Source: Paraglaciecola arctica BSs20135 (GTDB taxonomy: Bacteria; Pseudomonadota; Gammaproteobacteria; Enterobacterales; Alteromonadaceae). From it: a DNA stretch of 64,000 bases. Of the stretch, positions 55,395 through 63,761 are shown in pieces. The position numbers were made by a program, and so were the translations under genes. The number at the start of each line of letters is the position of its first letter. The first letter of the stretch is position 1. Location of the stretch: contig NZ_BAEO01000010.1 in assembly GCF_000314995.1 (NCBI RefSeq), positions 124,001 to 188,000 of the forward strand. The letters run 5' to 3'. The notes under the pieces are model-generated. The model had not been told where the DNA came from and ran no database searches. It worked only from the letters and a program-made list of their open reading frames with translations.

Positions 55395-55410
55395 TCTGGA
55401 CTAGACCAGA
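55395..55410. promoter_or_regulatory. GntR/UTRA operator before the AEP-operon receptor
   Basis: TCTGGACTAGACCAGA is a 16-bp palindrome with one mismatched pair. Its core GGNCTAGACCA agrees with the perfect palindrome before phnW (46708). It lies 31 bases ahead of the receptor ATG (55364). The same site in two separate places, both before genes of one pathway, supports a shared repressor. Confidence 0.8.
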
Positions 55411-55599
55411 TGGAAGGTATTCTAATTAGCATTTATGACATTTAGATTTCAAAAAAATGACAAGTACTTTAATAATTTATGGCTGGACGAAACATGCTCA
55501 ACTGTTAGAAAGGGTATGGAGACTTATCAGTGAGGATCTAAGTTAATAGAAAAGACAGATTCAATCCCTCCCAAAATGGCACATTTGGGCACACTACGT

Positions 55600-55647
55600 C
55601 TTCGTTGCGCCAATTCAGAAGCGGACCAAAATTCAGTCATTGAAGTG
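55600..55647 (+). repeat. Copy 2 of the dispersed ~45-bp element
   Basis: Starts CTTCGTTGCGCCAATTCAGA and then ATTCAGTCA, matching copy 1 at 47985 at about 37 of 48 bases, same orientation. It lies between the 5' end of the AEP operon and the rimO 3' remnant. Confidence 0.6.
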
Positions 55648-55730
55648 CCCAAGTCGCTTTTAAACGCACATGTTGAGGTGGTATGCCAGTCAAAACTAAG
55701 ATAATATCGTTTTGTGGAAAAACGGAGATA

Positions 55731-56366
55731 TAAGTACGTTTATACGGTGTCTCACCCTAGCCTTCTGAGAGCAAAACTATGTCTTTGTTGGCACAAGGGG
55801 AAATACGTTCTTATTTAAATATTCCTTTTCAACACACCAGTCCTAGCATTCTAAAACTGATGAAACAGCCAGCTGCTGAACACACTATGAAACGAATCAA
55901 AATATGGTGTGAGATTTGCTCGAAAATTGTTAGTCGCTCGACTTTTATTGTAGGTTTCCCCGGTGAAACTGAAGAAGACTTTCAGATGTTGTTGGACTTT
56001 TTAGATGAAGCCTATTTAAACCCTGTAGGCTGTTTTAAATATTCAGATGTAGACGGCGCAAAAGCGAACGACTGACCCGATCTCGTAAGCGAAGACATTA
56101 AACAAGAACGTTAAAAGCGTTTTATGCAAAAACAATCATAGATCTGCACGGCCAAATTAAAAGAAAAAATTGGCTTAGAATATCAAGTGACTATCGATGA
56201 AGTCACACCAGAAGGCGCAGTGGGACGATGTTATGCCGATGCACCTGAGATTGATGGTAATGTACATTTAACTGATGAATTTGATGTAGAACCTGGGGAT
56301 ATTATCTGGGCGCAAATCATTCACTCCAATGAATATGATGTTTGGGGTGTGCGCGTAGAAGATTAG
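55731..56366 (+). pseudogene. rimO: 3' remnant of a rimO-like gene
   Basis: From about 55731 the sequence follows the second half of RimO. After a frameshift near 55770 one frame runs from 55779 to 56366 and reads [35 protein letters not shown] and [15 protein letters not shown], then in-frame TGA (56073), TAA and TAG codons, then a TRAM end DVWGVRVED identical to that of the intact rimO. Protein identity is about 60-65 percent in the middle and higher at the end, by eye. It lacks the first half including both iron-sulphur cluster sites and cannot work. Confidence 0.9.
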
Positions 56367-56372
56367 GTAATT

Positions 56373-56412
56373 AAAGATAGACTTAACAACTATGATTAAG
56401 TCTATCTTTCTT
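56373..56412. terminator. Terminator after the rimO remnant
   Basis: AAAGATAGACTTAA (56373-56386) and TTAAGTCTATCTTT (56396-56409), perfect 14-bp stem with a 9-base loop. Same place relative to the stop as the terminator of intact rimO but a different sequence. Confidence 0.75.
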
Positions 56413-56448
56413 ATGTTAAGCAATGCCTTTATTTTTTTCTATAAATAC

Positions 56449-58026
56449 TTATAGCGCCCATATACTGTTACGTTCACCATGATATGCCCGTTGTTTAGTT
56501 TTAAACGCACTAAAATAGAATATCCCAGCAAATACCAAAGCGACAATATCAACAATGAAATTGGTCGAATTAGTGGAGGTCCATTCCCCAAAACTTGGTA
56601 TGGCTATAGCTAATAACGTAGTGATAGGAATACATAAGCAGGCAATAAATAGTGTTTTTTGTATATAAATAGCACTTTTTGCAGCTCCATGGAAAAAGCT
56701 ATAAATTAATGCAGCAAAAAACACCAAGTAATAACATGTGATGTAAGCATTATTAATATGTGCGTTAATTAGGTATAACCATTTACTTGATAATAAAGTG
56801 GCAACAACCGCTAACATTGAACCTAAACATACTCCAACAGTAAGGTTTGCCATAAAGCGATTGGATTTACTTTGTATGGGTTGTTTTTGTCTGCGTTTTT
56901 CTAGCCAGAGTAAATTACCGCTATAAAATAAAAATGCCCCTAATAAGCCCATAACAAAATACACCCAACGACCAATATCACCGCCCATTCCACCAAAATG
57001 CAATGAAAAGAAACTGGCAACATATGAGACATAATACTGTTCTTCGTTCATTGGTATACTGCTAAACGACACGTCGAAAGTATAAGGATGCATATAAATA
57101 AAATCGCCAGTGTTATTACGCATCATTTCTTGGTGGTTGATAACCGTAATCCCCACTGAAGGTCGTGAGGATGACAAACCAGAAAACGCCATGCTTTGCG
57201 CATGGTAACCATCGGTAAGCTCATCGACTTTACGCAAATAGGTAGAAATAGACGGCAGTTGATCTATGGAATATTCTATTTGAGGTGTGTCACTTCGTTC
57301 GAACATGGGTTTATCAGCATAAACCAGACTTAAACCATCGTAAAATACATCGTGAAAGGCAAATACAACCACGCTCCAAGCAATAATAAGGTGAAATGGT
57401 AAGCTGGCAATGCCGACTAGGTTATGACTATCAAGCCAGAAACGGTTCACACCTTTATTTTTTCGTAAAGCAAAAAAGCTTTTAACTAAGGTAGGCAATA
57501 AAAAAATAATCCCTGATACCAGTGCTAAAAAATAGAGTGCAGATGCGATACCTAAAACGAGTACCCCCAAGTCTTCATGGCCTAATTTTCCAGCGATACC
57601 GGCAGTACGGTGTAACATGTCAATTAAGTTACCCAGTTCATTAGCTGGCTCGGCATTAGTAATTAATTCACCTTGTTCAGACAAACTCGCATGCATCATG
57701 ACATCATCTAAACTCAAGCTTCTGCCACCTCCTTGCTCGTACCAAGTCATTGGAGATGAATGCTCATTAAAGTTAATTTTGAAGCCTTGTTGAGCTTTTT
57801 CATATGTTGCGGATGCTTTCAAAATCAAATCATCAAGCTGCTCGACTGAAATTTGTGCTAACTGATGGCTTGGTGGAGTAGCCCATTGGGTTATCTCTTC
57901 CTCAAACATGGTAAGTGAGCCAGCGTAAAAACCGATAAATAACACTAAGCCAGCCACAATTCCTGTCCACGTATGAATGGATTGATATGTGCGAAGTATA
58001 TCGCCACGAATTCTCATGATACCCAC
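56449..58026 (-). CDS. PepSY-domain membrane protein of a siderophore cassette
   Basis: 525 residues. Membrane segments at about 15-37, 155-178, 200-225, 355-375, 395-415, 430-455, 465-485 and 495-515 surround two extracytoplasmic PepSY-type regions. TWTGIVAGLVLFIGFYAGSLTMFEEEI and FHDVFYDGLSL are typical of the PepSY-associated transmembrane family found with siderophore receptors. It may act as a ferric-siderophore reductase or uptake helper at the inner membrane. It overlaps the upstream small gene by 13 bases, and the order receptor, small protein, small protein, PepSY is the familiar one. Confidence 0.85.
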   Translation of the reverse strand: MGIMRIRGDILRTYQSIHTWTGIVAGLVLFIGFYAGSLTMFEEEITQWATPPSHQLAQISVEQLDDLILKASATYEKAQQGFKINFNEHSSPMTWYEQGGGRSLSLDDVMMHASLSEQGELITNAEPANELGNLIDMLHRTAGIAGKLGHEDLGVLVLGIASALYFLALVSGIIFLLPTLVKSFFALRKNKGVNRFWLDSHNLVGIASLPFHLIIAWSVVVFAFHDVFYDGLSLVYADKPMFERSDTPQIEYSIDQLPSISTYLRKVDELTDGYHAQSMAFSGLSSSRPSVGITVINHQEMMRNNTGDFIYMHPYTFDVSFSSIPMNEEQYYVSYVASFFSLHFGGMGGDIGRWVYFVMGLLGAFLFYSGNLLWLEKRRQKQPIQSKSNRFMANLTVGVCLGSMLAVVATLLSSKWLYLINAHINNAYITCYYLVFFAALIYSFFHGAAKSAIYIQKTLFIACLCIPITTLLAIAIPSFGEWTSTNSTNFIVDIVALVFAGIFYFSAFKTKQRAYHGERNSIWAL

Positions 58027-58313
58027 CTTAAAAAAAAGAATACGCTGTAAGCGATTATATTAAATGACAATAGGTAAATAATAGCTTTTACCCCCGTTTT
58101 AAACAGGTAGCTAAAGGACAAGACTAATAACCAAATGGGCGAAATCATCCACATATTAAATTGTATCTTGGCTGTTGCACCAATGCCGCCAGAGCCAAAC
58201 CATGCAAAGATAGCGACAATAGCGTAGCTAAATGTAAAACCTAAGATTGCACCAGCAAATGTTTTTAACCACCAATGAGGTTTAATTTTTTGCTCAGCAG
58301 TTAACCTGTTCAT
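58014..58313 (-). CDS. Small membrane protein (DUF3649-like)
   Basis: 99 residues with three hydrophobic segments (about 18-38, 50-68, 75-96). It sits between the 95-residue membrane protein and the PepSY protein and overlaps both (4 and 13 bases). In other proteobacteria the same place is held by DUF3649 proteins of siderophore cassettes; I use that position and the size, as the sequence alone is not decisive. Function unknown. Confidence 0.65.
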   Translation of the reverse strand: MNRLTAEQKIKPHWWLKTFAGAILGFTFSYAIVAIFAWFGSGGIGATAKIQFNMWMISPIWLLVLSFSYLFKTGVKAIIYLLSFNIIAYSVFFFLRWVS

Positions 58314-58597
58314 TTTACTATTCCTTTACAAAAGCGTTTACGTTTATCAAATTTGAACCGTAAACTAAGTAATGGAATACAAATTAACAGGGTTGAAAGT
58401 ATAAAAAGCCAAATAAAAAAAGCCGCAGAAAACACATGTATTTGAAGCCATGAAACTAAAGCAAATGACCAACAACAGTAACTCGCTATTCGCCATTTTT
58501 TTGATAATGAACGGGCAATAAAACCTTGGTTTTTATTAGTCAGGTAAATAACCAACACCCCAATAAACGTAAAAATTAGCGCCAATAATTGCCACAT
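58310..58597 (-). CDS. Small membrane protein (DUF3325-like)
   Basis: 95 residues with hydrophobic segments at about 3-19, 37-53 and 57-78, and a basic tail (FKFDKRKRFCKG). The first gene after the siderophore receptor, 120 bases away, with a hairpin between. The position and length match DUF3325 proteins of PepSY cassettes. The role is unknown. Its 3' end overlaps the next gene by four bases (ATGA). Confidence 0.6.
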   Translation of the reverse strand: MWQLLALIFTFIGVLVIYLTNKNQGFIARSLSKKWRIASYCCWSFALVSWLQIHVFSAAFFIWLFILSTLLICIPLLSLRFKFDKRKRFCKGIVK

Positions 58598-58629
58598 ATA
58601 AGATTCTCTTTATTAAACGGTAGATATAA

Positions 58630-58673
58630 AAATATAGAAACTCAATCTATGCATTTAGTGAGTTTCTATATTT
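58630..58673. terminator. Hairpin between receptor and PepSY cassette
   Basis: AAATATAGAAACTCA (58630-58644) and TGAGTTTCTATATTT (58659-58673), a perfect 15-bp stem. It may lower or end transcription after the receptor gene, giving more receptor than membrane proteins. Confidence 0.6.
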
Positions 58674-58717
58674 GGGGAGAAAACGAATGCTTTCTTATTG
58701 TTAACTAGAAAATAGAC

Positions 58718-60847
58718 CTAGAAGTCCATTTTCACTTTGACCGCAAAAGTACGTGGCTCGCCTATTCTTAAACCGCTGTAAGAATCACTCACAGCCCAAT
58801 ATTGCTTATCAAACATATTATCTATGGTGCCAATTAGTGTTACCTTTTGACCACTAATTGTTGTGTTATAACTCACCCCACCATAAACCACGGTATAAGC
58901 AGGTAACTCCCAGATATTACTGGCGTCTAATGTAGTGGTTCCATGATATTTAGCTCCTAGGTTTAGGGTTAAACCCGGTAGTGCTGCAACATTATAGTTC
59001 GACTGTAAACTAAACTGCTTTTTAGGGGCCCCACCAACATTGTTACCTTCTGTCTGTGAGGTCGTCTTGTCGTATTCAGAATTTAACAACATAAAATCAC
59101 CATAAAATGATAAATTTTCTGAGACTTCCAATGCACCGCTAAATTCTAGTCCCTGATAAAGAGTTACCCCTTCTTGGACTACGTAATTGTCCTCTGTTAT
59201 AAGGGTCGCTCCGCGCTCAATACGAAATAATGCTGACGTAACAGACCAGCCATCTCCCACGGCTTTAAGACCCAACTCATACTGTGAACTATCTAGAGGA
59301 GCTAGTAACTCGTTGGCGTTTTCATACGATTCACCCACGGATGAAGTTTGCCCCTCGATCGACTCGACATAACTAGCGTAGTAAGTCGTATTAGCATCAG
59401 GTTTGAACATCAAGGCTACCGTAGGAGTAACAGCGGTATCATCATAAACCTCATGATACGCAGAAAAATATTCACTAGGCGTATGCTTAATACCGTTTGA
59501 TCGCACACCCACTAATGCTTCCCACTGGTCTGTTATCGAAATGAAGTCACTAATAAAAATAGAATCTTGTGTATCTATCCACGCCATTTGGATATCTTTT
59601 TTCAACTCAGCGCTGTACGCAGGTACTTCAGCTAGATTAAATAAATTATCGCTAGCGTAGCCCCATGTAACTATACGGCCATATTCACCACCATCGTTTC
59701 GATAGGTAGTTGCTTTTTGATGAGATGCTCCTATGACTAAATTATGCTTAACACTACCTGTATTAACCTCTCCAGTTAACACAGCTTGCACTTGCTCATA
59801 TTCAACATCAAAATATTGCTCATATAACGCAACATCAAGATCTCCAGCACTATTTAACAAATCAGTTAAATGTTTCACCCATCTCGTTTCATTTTTAGAA
59901 TAGTCATAATCAACACGAGCATTCCAGTTATCGTTAATAGTCCAATTTAAACTAGTGATAGCTATCAAATTTTCGTATTCGTCAAATGTACCTTCAACGG
60001 CTAAATTTCGTGTGCCACTTACTGTATCAGGTAAAGAGTCGGTACTATCTAATGCATTACTTAATTGAGTCCATGAATTTTCAATTAGGCGATCATTGTA
60101 AATAACATCAACAGTCCAGTAGAGCGAATCGGTTAATTGCGCGTCAAAAGCTAACGAGGCGGTATCACGATCAATAGAGCCACCATCAAGATAAGTATCA
60201 CCAGTTTCTTTAACCAAGTTAACTCTTAGTCCGTATTCGTCGTTATTCCCTATACGAGTACTCGCATCAACATGCCCACTGAATACACTATCGCTGCGCA
60301 TACCCAGAGCAACACTTACCTCATCTTTTTTGGCTTTTTTAGTAACATAATTCACTACACCGCCTGGCGCCGCCATACCATACATAAAACCGGTTGCGCC
60401 TTTTATTAATGTGACTTGCTGAAAGGCTTCATAGGGTAGCTCACCACTGAAGCTGTTAATTGACATGCCATTCACTTTAAAACTTTGGGTATAATCTAAT
60501 GCCAAGCCCCGTACGCGAAGAGTGTCACCAAATGCACTATAAGCACTACCATCAACTGACACAGAAGCTTCTCGACTGAAGAGGCTATCTAACGTATTCA
60601 CCTGGCGAATTTGCATATCTTCTAGCGAAATAACATCCACTGAAAAAGGAGTTTCAAGTACAGATCGTTTACCTAAAGCTCCACCATTATTCTCTTCACT
60701 AAGTTCGGTAAGTTTGTGTCCCACAACGCTAATGACTTCCATACTTTTTTCAACGTCTTCTGCCGCTAAAACCGAATAGTTATTGACTGATAAAGCAGTA
60801 GCACATACCACAGCAAGTTTGCTTTTCTTAAACTGTAAAGTAATCAT
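58718..60847 (-). CDS. TonB-dependent siderophore receptor
   Basis: 709 residues. A signal peptide (about 1-28, LAAEDV) and TonB box EVISVVGHK precede a plug with LETPFSVDVISLEDMQIRQVNTLDSLFSREASVSVDG, LRVRGLALDY, ELPYEAFQQVTLIKGATGFMYGMAAPGGVVNYVTKKA and a barrel ending FAVKVKMDF. The plug (SVDVIS, GATGFMYG, GGVVNYVTK) is that of the ferrichrome/catecholate siderophore family. A Fur box stands about 116 bases before the start, shared with the divergent esterase gene. The PepSY and small membrane genes follow on the same strand. Confidence 0.88.
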   Translation of the reverse strand: MITLQFKKSKLAVVCATALSVNNYSVLAAEDVEKSMEVISVVGHKLTELSEENNGGALGKRSVLETPFSVDVISLEDMQIRQVNTLDSLFSREASVSVDGSAYSAFGDTLRVRGLALDYTQSFKVNGMSINSFSGELPYEAFQQVTLIKGATGFMYGMAAPGGVVNYVTKKAKKDEVSVALGMRSDSVFSGHVDASTRIGNNDEYGLRVNLVKETGDTYLDGGSIDRDTASLAFDAQLTDSLYWTVDVIYNDRLIENSWTQLSNALDSTDSLPDTVSGTRNLAVEGTFDEYENLIAITSLNWTINDNWNARVDYDYSKNETRWVKHLTDLLNSAGDLDVALYEQYFDVEYEQVQAVLTGEVNTGSVKHNLVIGASHQKATTYRNDGGEYGRIVTWGYASDNLFNLAEVPAYSAELKKDIQMAWIDTQDSIFISDFISITDQWEALVGVRSNGIKHTPSEYFSAYHEVYDDTAVTPTVALMFKPDANTTYYASYVESIEGQTSSVGESYENANELLAPLDSSQYELGLKAVGDGWSVTSALFRIERGATLITEDNYVVQEGVTLYQGLEFSGALEVSENLSFYGDFMLLNSEYDKTTSQTEGNNVGGAPKKQFSLQSNYNVAALPGLTLNLGAKYHGTTTLDASNIWELPAYTVVYGGVSYNTTISGQKVTLIGTIDNMFDKQYWAVSDSYSGLRIGEPRTFAVKVKMDF

Positions 60848-60962
60848 TTTTATTTAGTGTTCCATATTGTTTTTATAAAAATTTAGAAGGAAAGCTATCA
60901 AATTAGTTGGAATTGCCTTCACCCAATGGTTTATTTCAGCCATATAGTAACAATAACTCAAA

Positions 60963-60977
60963 TGATAATGATTACCA
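60963..60977. promoter_or_regulatory. Fur box between receptor and esterase
   Basis: TGATAATGATTACCA matches the 7-1-7 Fur site TGATAATNATTATCA at all but one position. It lies 116 bases from the receptor start and 108 bases from the esterase start, so a single site can repress both divergent genes when iron is plentiful. Confidence 0.75.
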
Positions 60978-61084
60978 ATTGCATTTGGTTATTTTATATT
61001 TATTATTAAAAACGAATAAGTTAGCTATTAAAAATAATTAGTTAATTTGATAGGCGACATGTGAAATAAAATAAGGGGAAATAT

Positions 61085-62749
61085 GTGAAAAAAAAGAGGC
61101 TTGACTTTAACCAAGTAAATTGTCCAATCGCAGTAATAATTTGGTTACTGAGTTCAATATCACACTCTGCACTTAGCTCTGACAAAATGTTTTTGCAGGT
61201 AGAAAGCCCCTTAAGCGGAGAGCTAAAAGTTATAAATAGCCAACAAGGTGATTTAAATAAAAGGACACCTTTGGTAAAAATAAACGTTCCTTGTGAGAAA
61301 GGTGATTATCTTACAGGGTATATAGAAAGTGCCAATGGCAGTATCACGATTGAGGTTATAGGTCCTTCTGGAAAAGTATCGCGTCGTTTAATTGATCGAC
61401 AAAAAGGTAAAAACCACTTCTACTCTATTGCTGAAAACTGTGAAGAAATTTGGCAATTATCAGGTTCCGGTAATTATCTGATAGTACTTGAAGAACGTAT
61501 TGGCTTAAGAAACCAAGTGCCAACTAAATTTATTGAACCGTTAAGCCCGAGCATATCTGCGCTACTTAAAAAATTGGAACAAGGAGAAAATGCCAACAAC
61601 TTTTGGCTGACAGTAGAAAAATCGGGCACACCAATTATAGAAAAAACACCCGCTGGTACCGTGATGACGTTTTTAGTGCGGGGAGATTATAGTAATGTAA
61701 AATTATTAGGCGCGCCCTCAAATAATCATGAGTCACTACAAAAACTGGCTAACTCAGATACTTGGTACAAGAGTTTTATTGTACCCGTAGATACACAATT
61801 ATCTTATCAAATTGCACCTGAAATACCTCAACTACCGCTTTCTGGTTTTGCTCAGCGAATTGCAATTAAAGCGGTTGCTCAGGTTGATCCCTACAATAAT
61901 AATCCATGGCCAGAAATTGCGGCTGACAAGTATGCGCAACAATCAACAATAAGCCTACCAGAAGCCCCTACTAGAAGCTGGATAGAACCTATTGACGGAA
62001 GAGACAAAGGCACGCTTTCTACGTTCTCATTTACGAGTAATACCTTAGCTAACATACGGGATATTACAATTTATTCCCCGCCGGTTAATGCTACGAATAA
62101 AGAGAAGACAGTGTTGCTGTATATCTTTGACGCAAGAGCTTATATTGAGTTGGTTGATGTACCTACAATATTAGATAACTTAATAGCTGAAGGTAAAATA
62201 CCGCCAGTGATTGCCGTGTTTATTAGTAATCCTGATGGTAATGCTCGCGCTCGAGAACTCCCGGCAAATAAACTATTCGCAGACGTAATAGCTAACGAGC
62301 TTGTTCCTCAAATAAATCAAAAACTTGAAATGATTATACCAAAAGAAAGAACCGTAATTGGAGGATCCAGTTACGGCGGATTAGCAGCGACGACCATTGC
62401 ATTGCGTCACCCAGAAATTTTTGGCAATGTCATTTCAATGTCTGGTTCTTTTTGGTGGTACCCAAAAGAAATGGGCGTAAACAGCCAGCACTTTGTTGCC
62501 AGTGAAGTGATTAATATGGCAAAGAAACCTGTACGTTTTTTTCTAAGCGCAGGGTTGTTTGAAACCTCTCGCGGTGTCGGCGATGGTATTTTGGAAACCA
62601 ATCGACATTTACGAGATGTTTTGTCGGCGAAAGGATACAAAACCTTTCATACAGAATATAGTTCAGGGCATGATTATTTTGCTTGGCAGGGAATACTAGG
62701 TGATGGTTTACTGACGCTTTTTCCGCTAACAAACAATAATATCAGGTAA
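61085..62749 (+). CDS. Enterochelin-esterase-like alpha/beta hydrolase
   Basis: 554 residues. A hydrophobic stretch (about 13-30, AVIIWLLSSISHSALS) suggests secretion. An N-terminal beta-rich part (to about 290) contains a glycogen-debranching/CBM48-like region (VMTFLVRGDYSNVKLLGAPSN, as in Fes). The C-terminal esterase domain has TVLLYIFDARAYIE, VIGGSSYGGLAATTIALRHPEIFG with the nucleophile Ser in GSSYGG, and SSGHDYFAWQ with the catalytic His. It would hydrolyse a ferric catecholate siderophore after uptake; the signal peptide suggests a periplasmic enzyme. GTG at 61085 is used as start; GGGGAAA lies just ahead. Divergent from the receptor gene with a shared Fur box. Confidence 0.85.
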   Translation: MKKKRLDFNQVNCPIAVIIWLLSSISHSALSSDKMFLQVESPLSGELKVINSQQGDLNKRTPLVKINVPCEKGDYLTGYIESANGSITIEVIGPSGKVSRRLIDRQKGKNHFYSIAENCEEIWQLSGSGNYLIVLEERIGLRNQVPTKFIEPLSPSISALLKKLEQGENANNFWLTVEKSGTPIIEKTPAGTVMTFLVRGDYSNVKLLGAPSNNHESLQKLANSDTWYKSFIVPVDTQLSYQIAPEIPQLPLSGFAQRIAIKAVAQVDPYNNNPWPEIAADKYAQQSTISLPEAPTRSWIEPIDGRDKGTLSTFSFTSNTLANIRDITIYSPPVNATNKEKTVLLYIFDARAYIELVDVPTILDNLIAEGKIPPVIAVFISNPDGNARARELPANKLFADVIANELVPQINQKLEMIIPKERTVIGGSSYGGLAATTIALRHPEIFGNVISMSGSFWWYPKEMGVNSQHFVASEVINMAKKPVRFFLSAGLFETSRGVGDGILETNRHLRDVLSAKGYKTFHTEYSSGHDYFAWQGILGDGLLTLFPLTNNNIR

Positions 62750-63270
62750 AATTATAACCGCAGATTTGGTTAAGCCATTATCAAATTACCGCTTTTTTTC
62801 TGGGGTCGACAAAATGAATACCAATCGGGTATCCAAGCTTTAAGGTCAAGTAGCTACACATAAGCACTACTTAGAAATATTGTGTAGCTCAGTGATTCTG
62901 AGAAATAGGCTCAGAGGTGCCGACTGACGTAATGGCAGATAACCATTTTGAAACCGCGATAATGGGATTAATACAAGTGGGTTATTATTGGCATCACCTC
63001 GGCAGATGATAACTTGCAAGACCAGCGGCGTTTTAGCTGGCCATTATTAAGCCGTGTGCGTAACCACAGCTTAATAAAAAAATCACAAAAAATCATCGAC
63101 ATCACAATACGATTCTACTAGTTTAACCATGCTAATACCTTTTTAAACTTATCACTCTTGGTCGAATGATCAGTTCTTGGAACATGCTATTAGTTCTTTA
63201 AGAATACCTACCTCTTATCCAGAACTGAGGTTAACTCAGTATTTGTTAATTTGTTTGGGTATTAACGAAA
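62750..63270. other. 521-base gap with likely gene debris
   Basis: Short stop-bounded frames on the plus strand (about 62931-63010 and 62975-63121) look protein-like but match nothing I know; the second ends at a TAG at 63119-63121. I see no terminator of classical form, tRNA or repeat. It is probably old gene debris plus the promoter of the DUF2721 gene. Confidence 0.35.
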
Positions 63271-63297
63271 ATGAAGCAACTTAAAAAGGCAATAACA

Positions 63298-63750
63298 ATG
63301 GACACGACTGTTACCGATTTAGCTCAAACAATACAAATTGTTGTGGCGCCAGTTTTTATGTTAACCGGCATTGCCGGGTTTTTAAACGTTATGTCTGGAC
63401 GTTTAGGCAGAATTGTTGACCGAGCAAGGATCATGGAACGTCGTGTACACACCATCAAAAACCCTGAGTTTCTTGAACAATCAGAAAACGAGTTAAAAAA
63501 CATATGGCGCAGGATAAAACTAATTAATCGTTCAATTGGCTTATGTACTGCCTCCGCTTTGTTTGTATGTGCTGTAGTGGTATTTTTATTCTTAGGGGAT
63601 TTTTGGACTTTCCATTTAAGCGAAGTCATAGTCACGCTTTTTATTGTGGCATTATTTCTGCTGATTTTTGCATTACTGACTTTCTTAAAAGAAGTGCAAT
63701 TAGCGACTAGAACTTTACAGATGGGTAAAGAGAATATGTACGATGAATAA
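63298..63750 (+). CDS. DUF2721 membrane protein
   Basis: 150 residues from the ATG at 63298; an upstream ATG at 63271 is possible, but the family begins close to TVTDLAQTIQIVVAPVFML and AAGG lies 9 bases before 63298. Hydrophobic segments lie at about 10-30, 79-100 and 105-128. LTGIAGFLNVMSGRLGRIVDRARIMERRV is the DUF2721 signature. The function is not known. The 145-residue frame on the other strand over the same place is its shadow. Confidence 0.85.
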   Translation: MDTTVTDLAQTIQIVVAPVFMLTGIAGFLNVMSGRLGRIVDRARIMERRVHTIKNPEFLEQSENELKNIWRRIKLINRSIGLCTASALFVCAVVVFLFLGDFWTFHLSEVIVTLFIVALFLLIFALLTFLKEVQLATRTLQMGKENMYDE

Positions 63751-63761
63751 CCCTCTACCAA

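Noticed and set aside
55779-56366. Second functional rimO
   Set aside because: It lacks the first half with both iron-sulphur cluster sites and carries three in-frame stop codons.
63324-63761. 145-codon minus-strand frame over the DUF2721 gene
   Set aside because: Shadow of a clear DUF2721 protein; no domain or ribosome site of its own.
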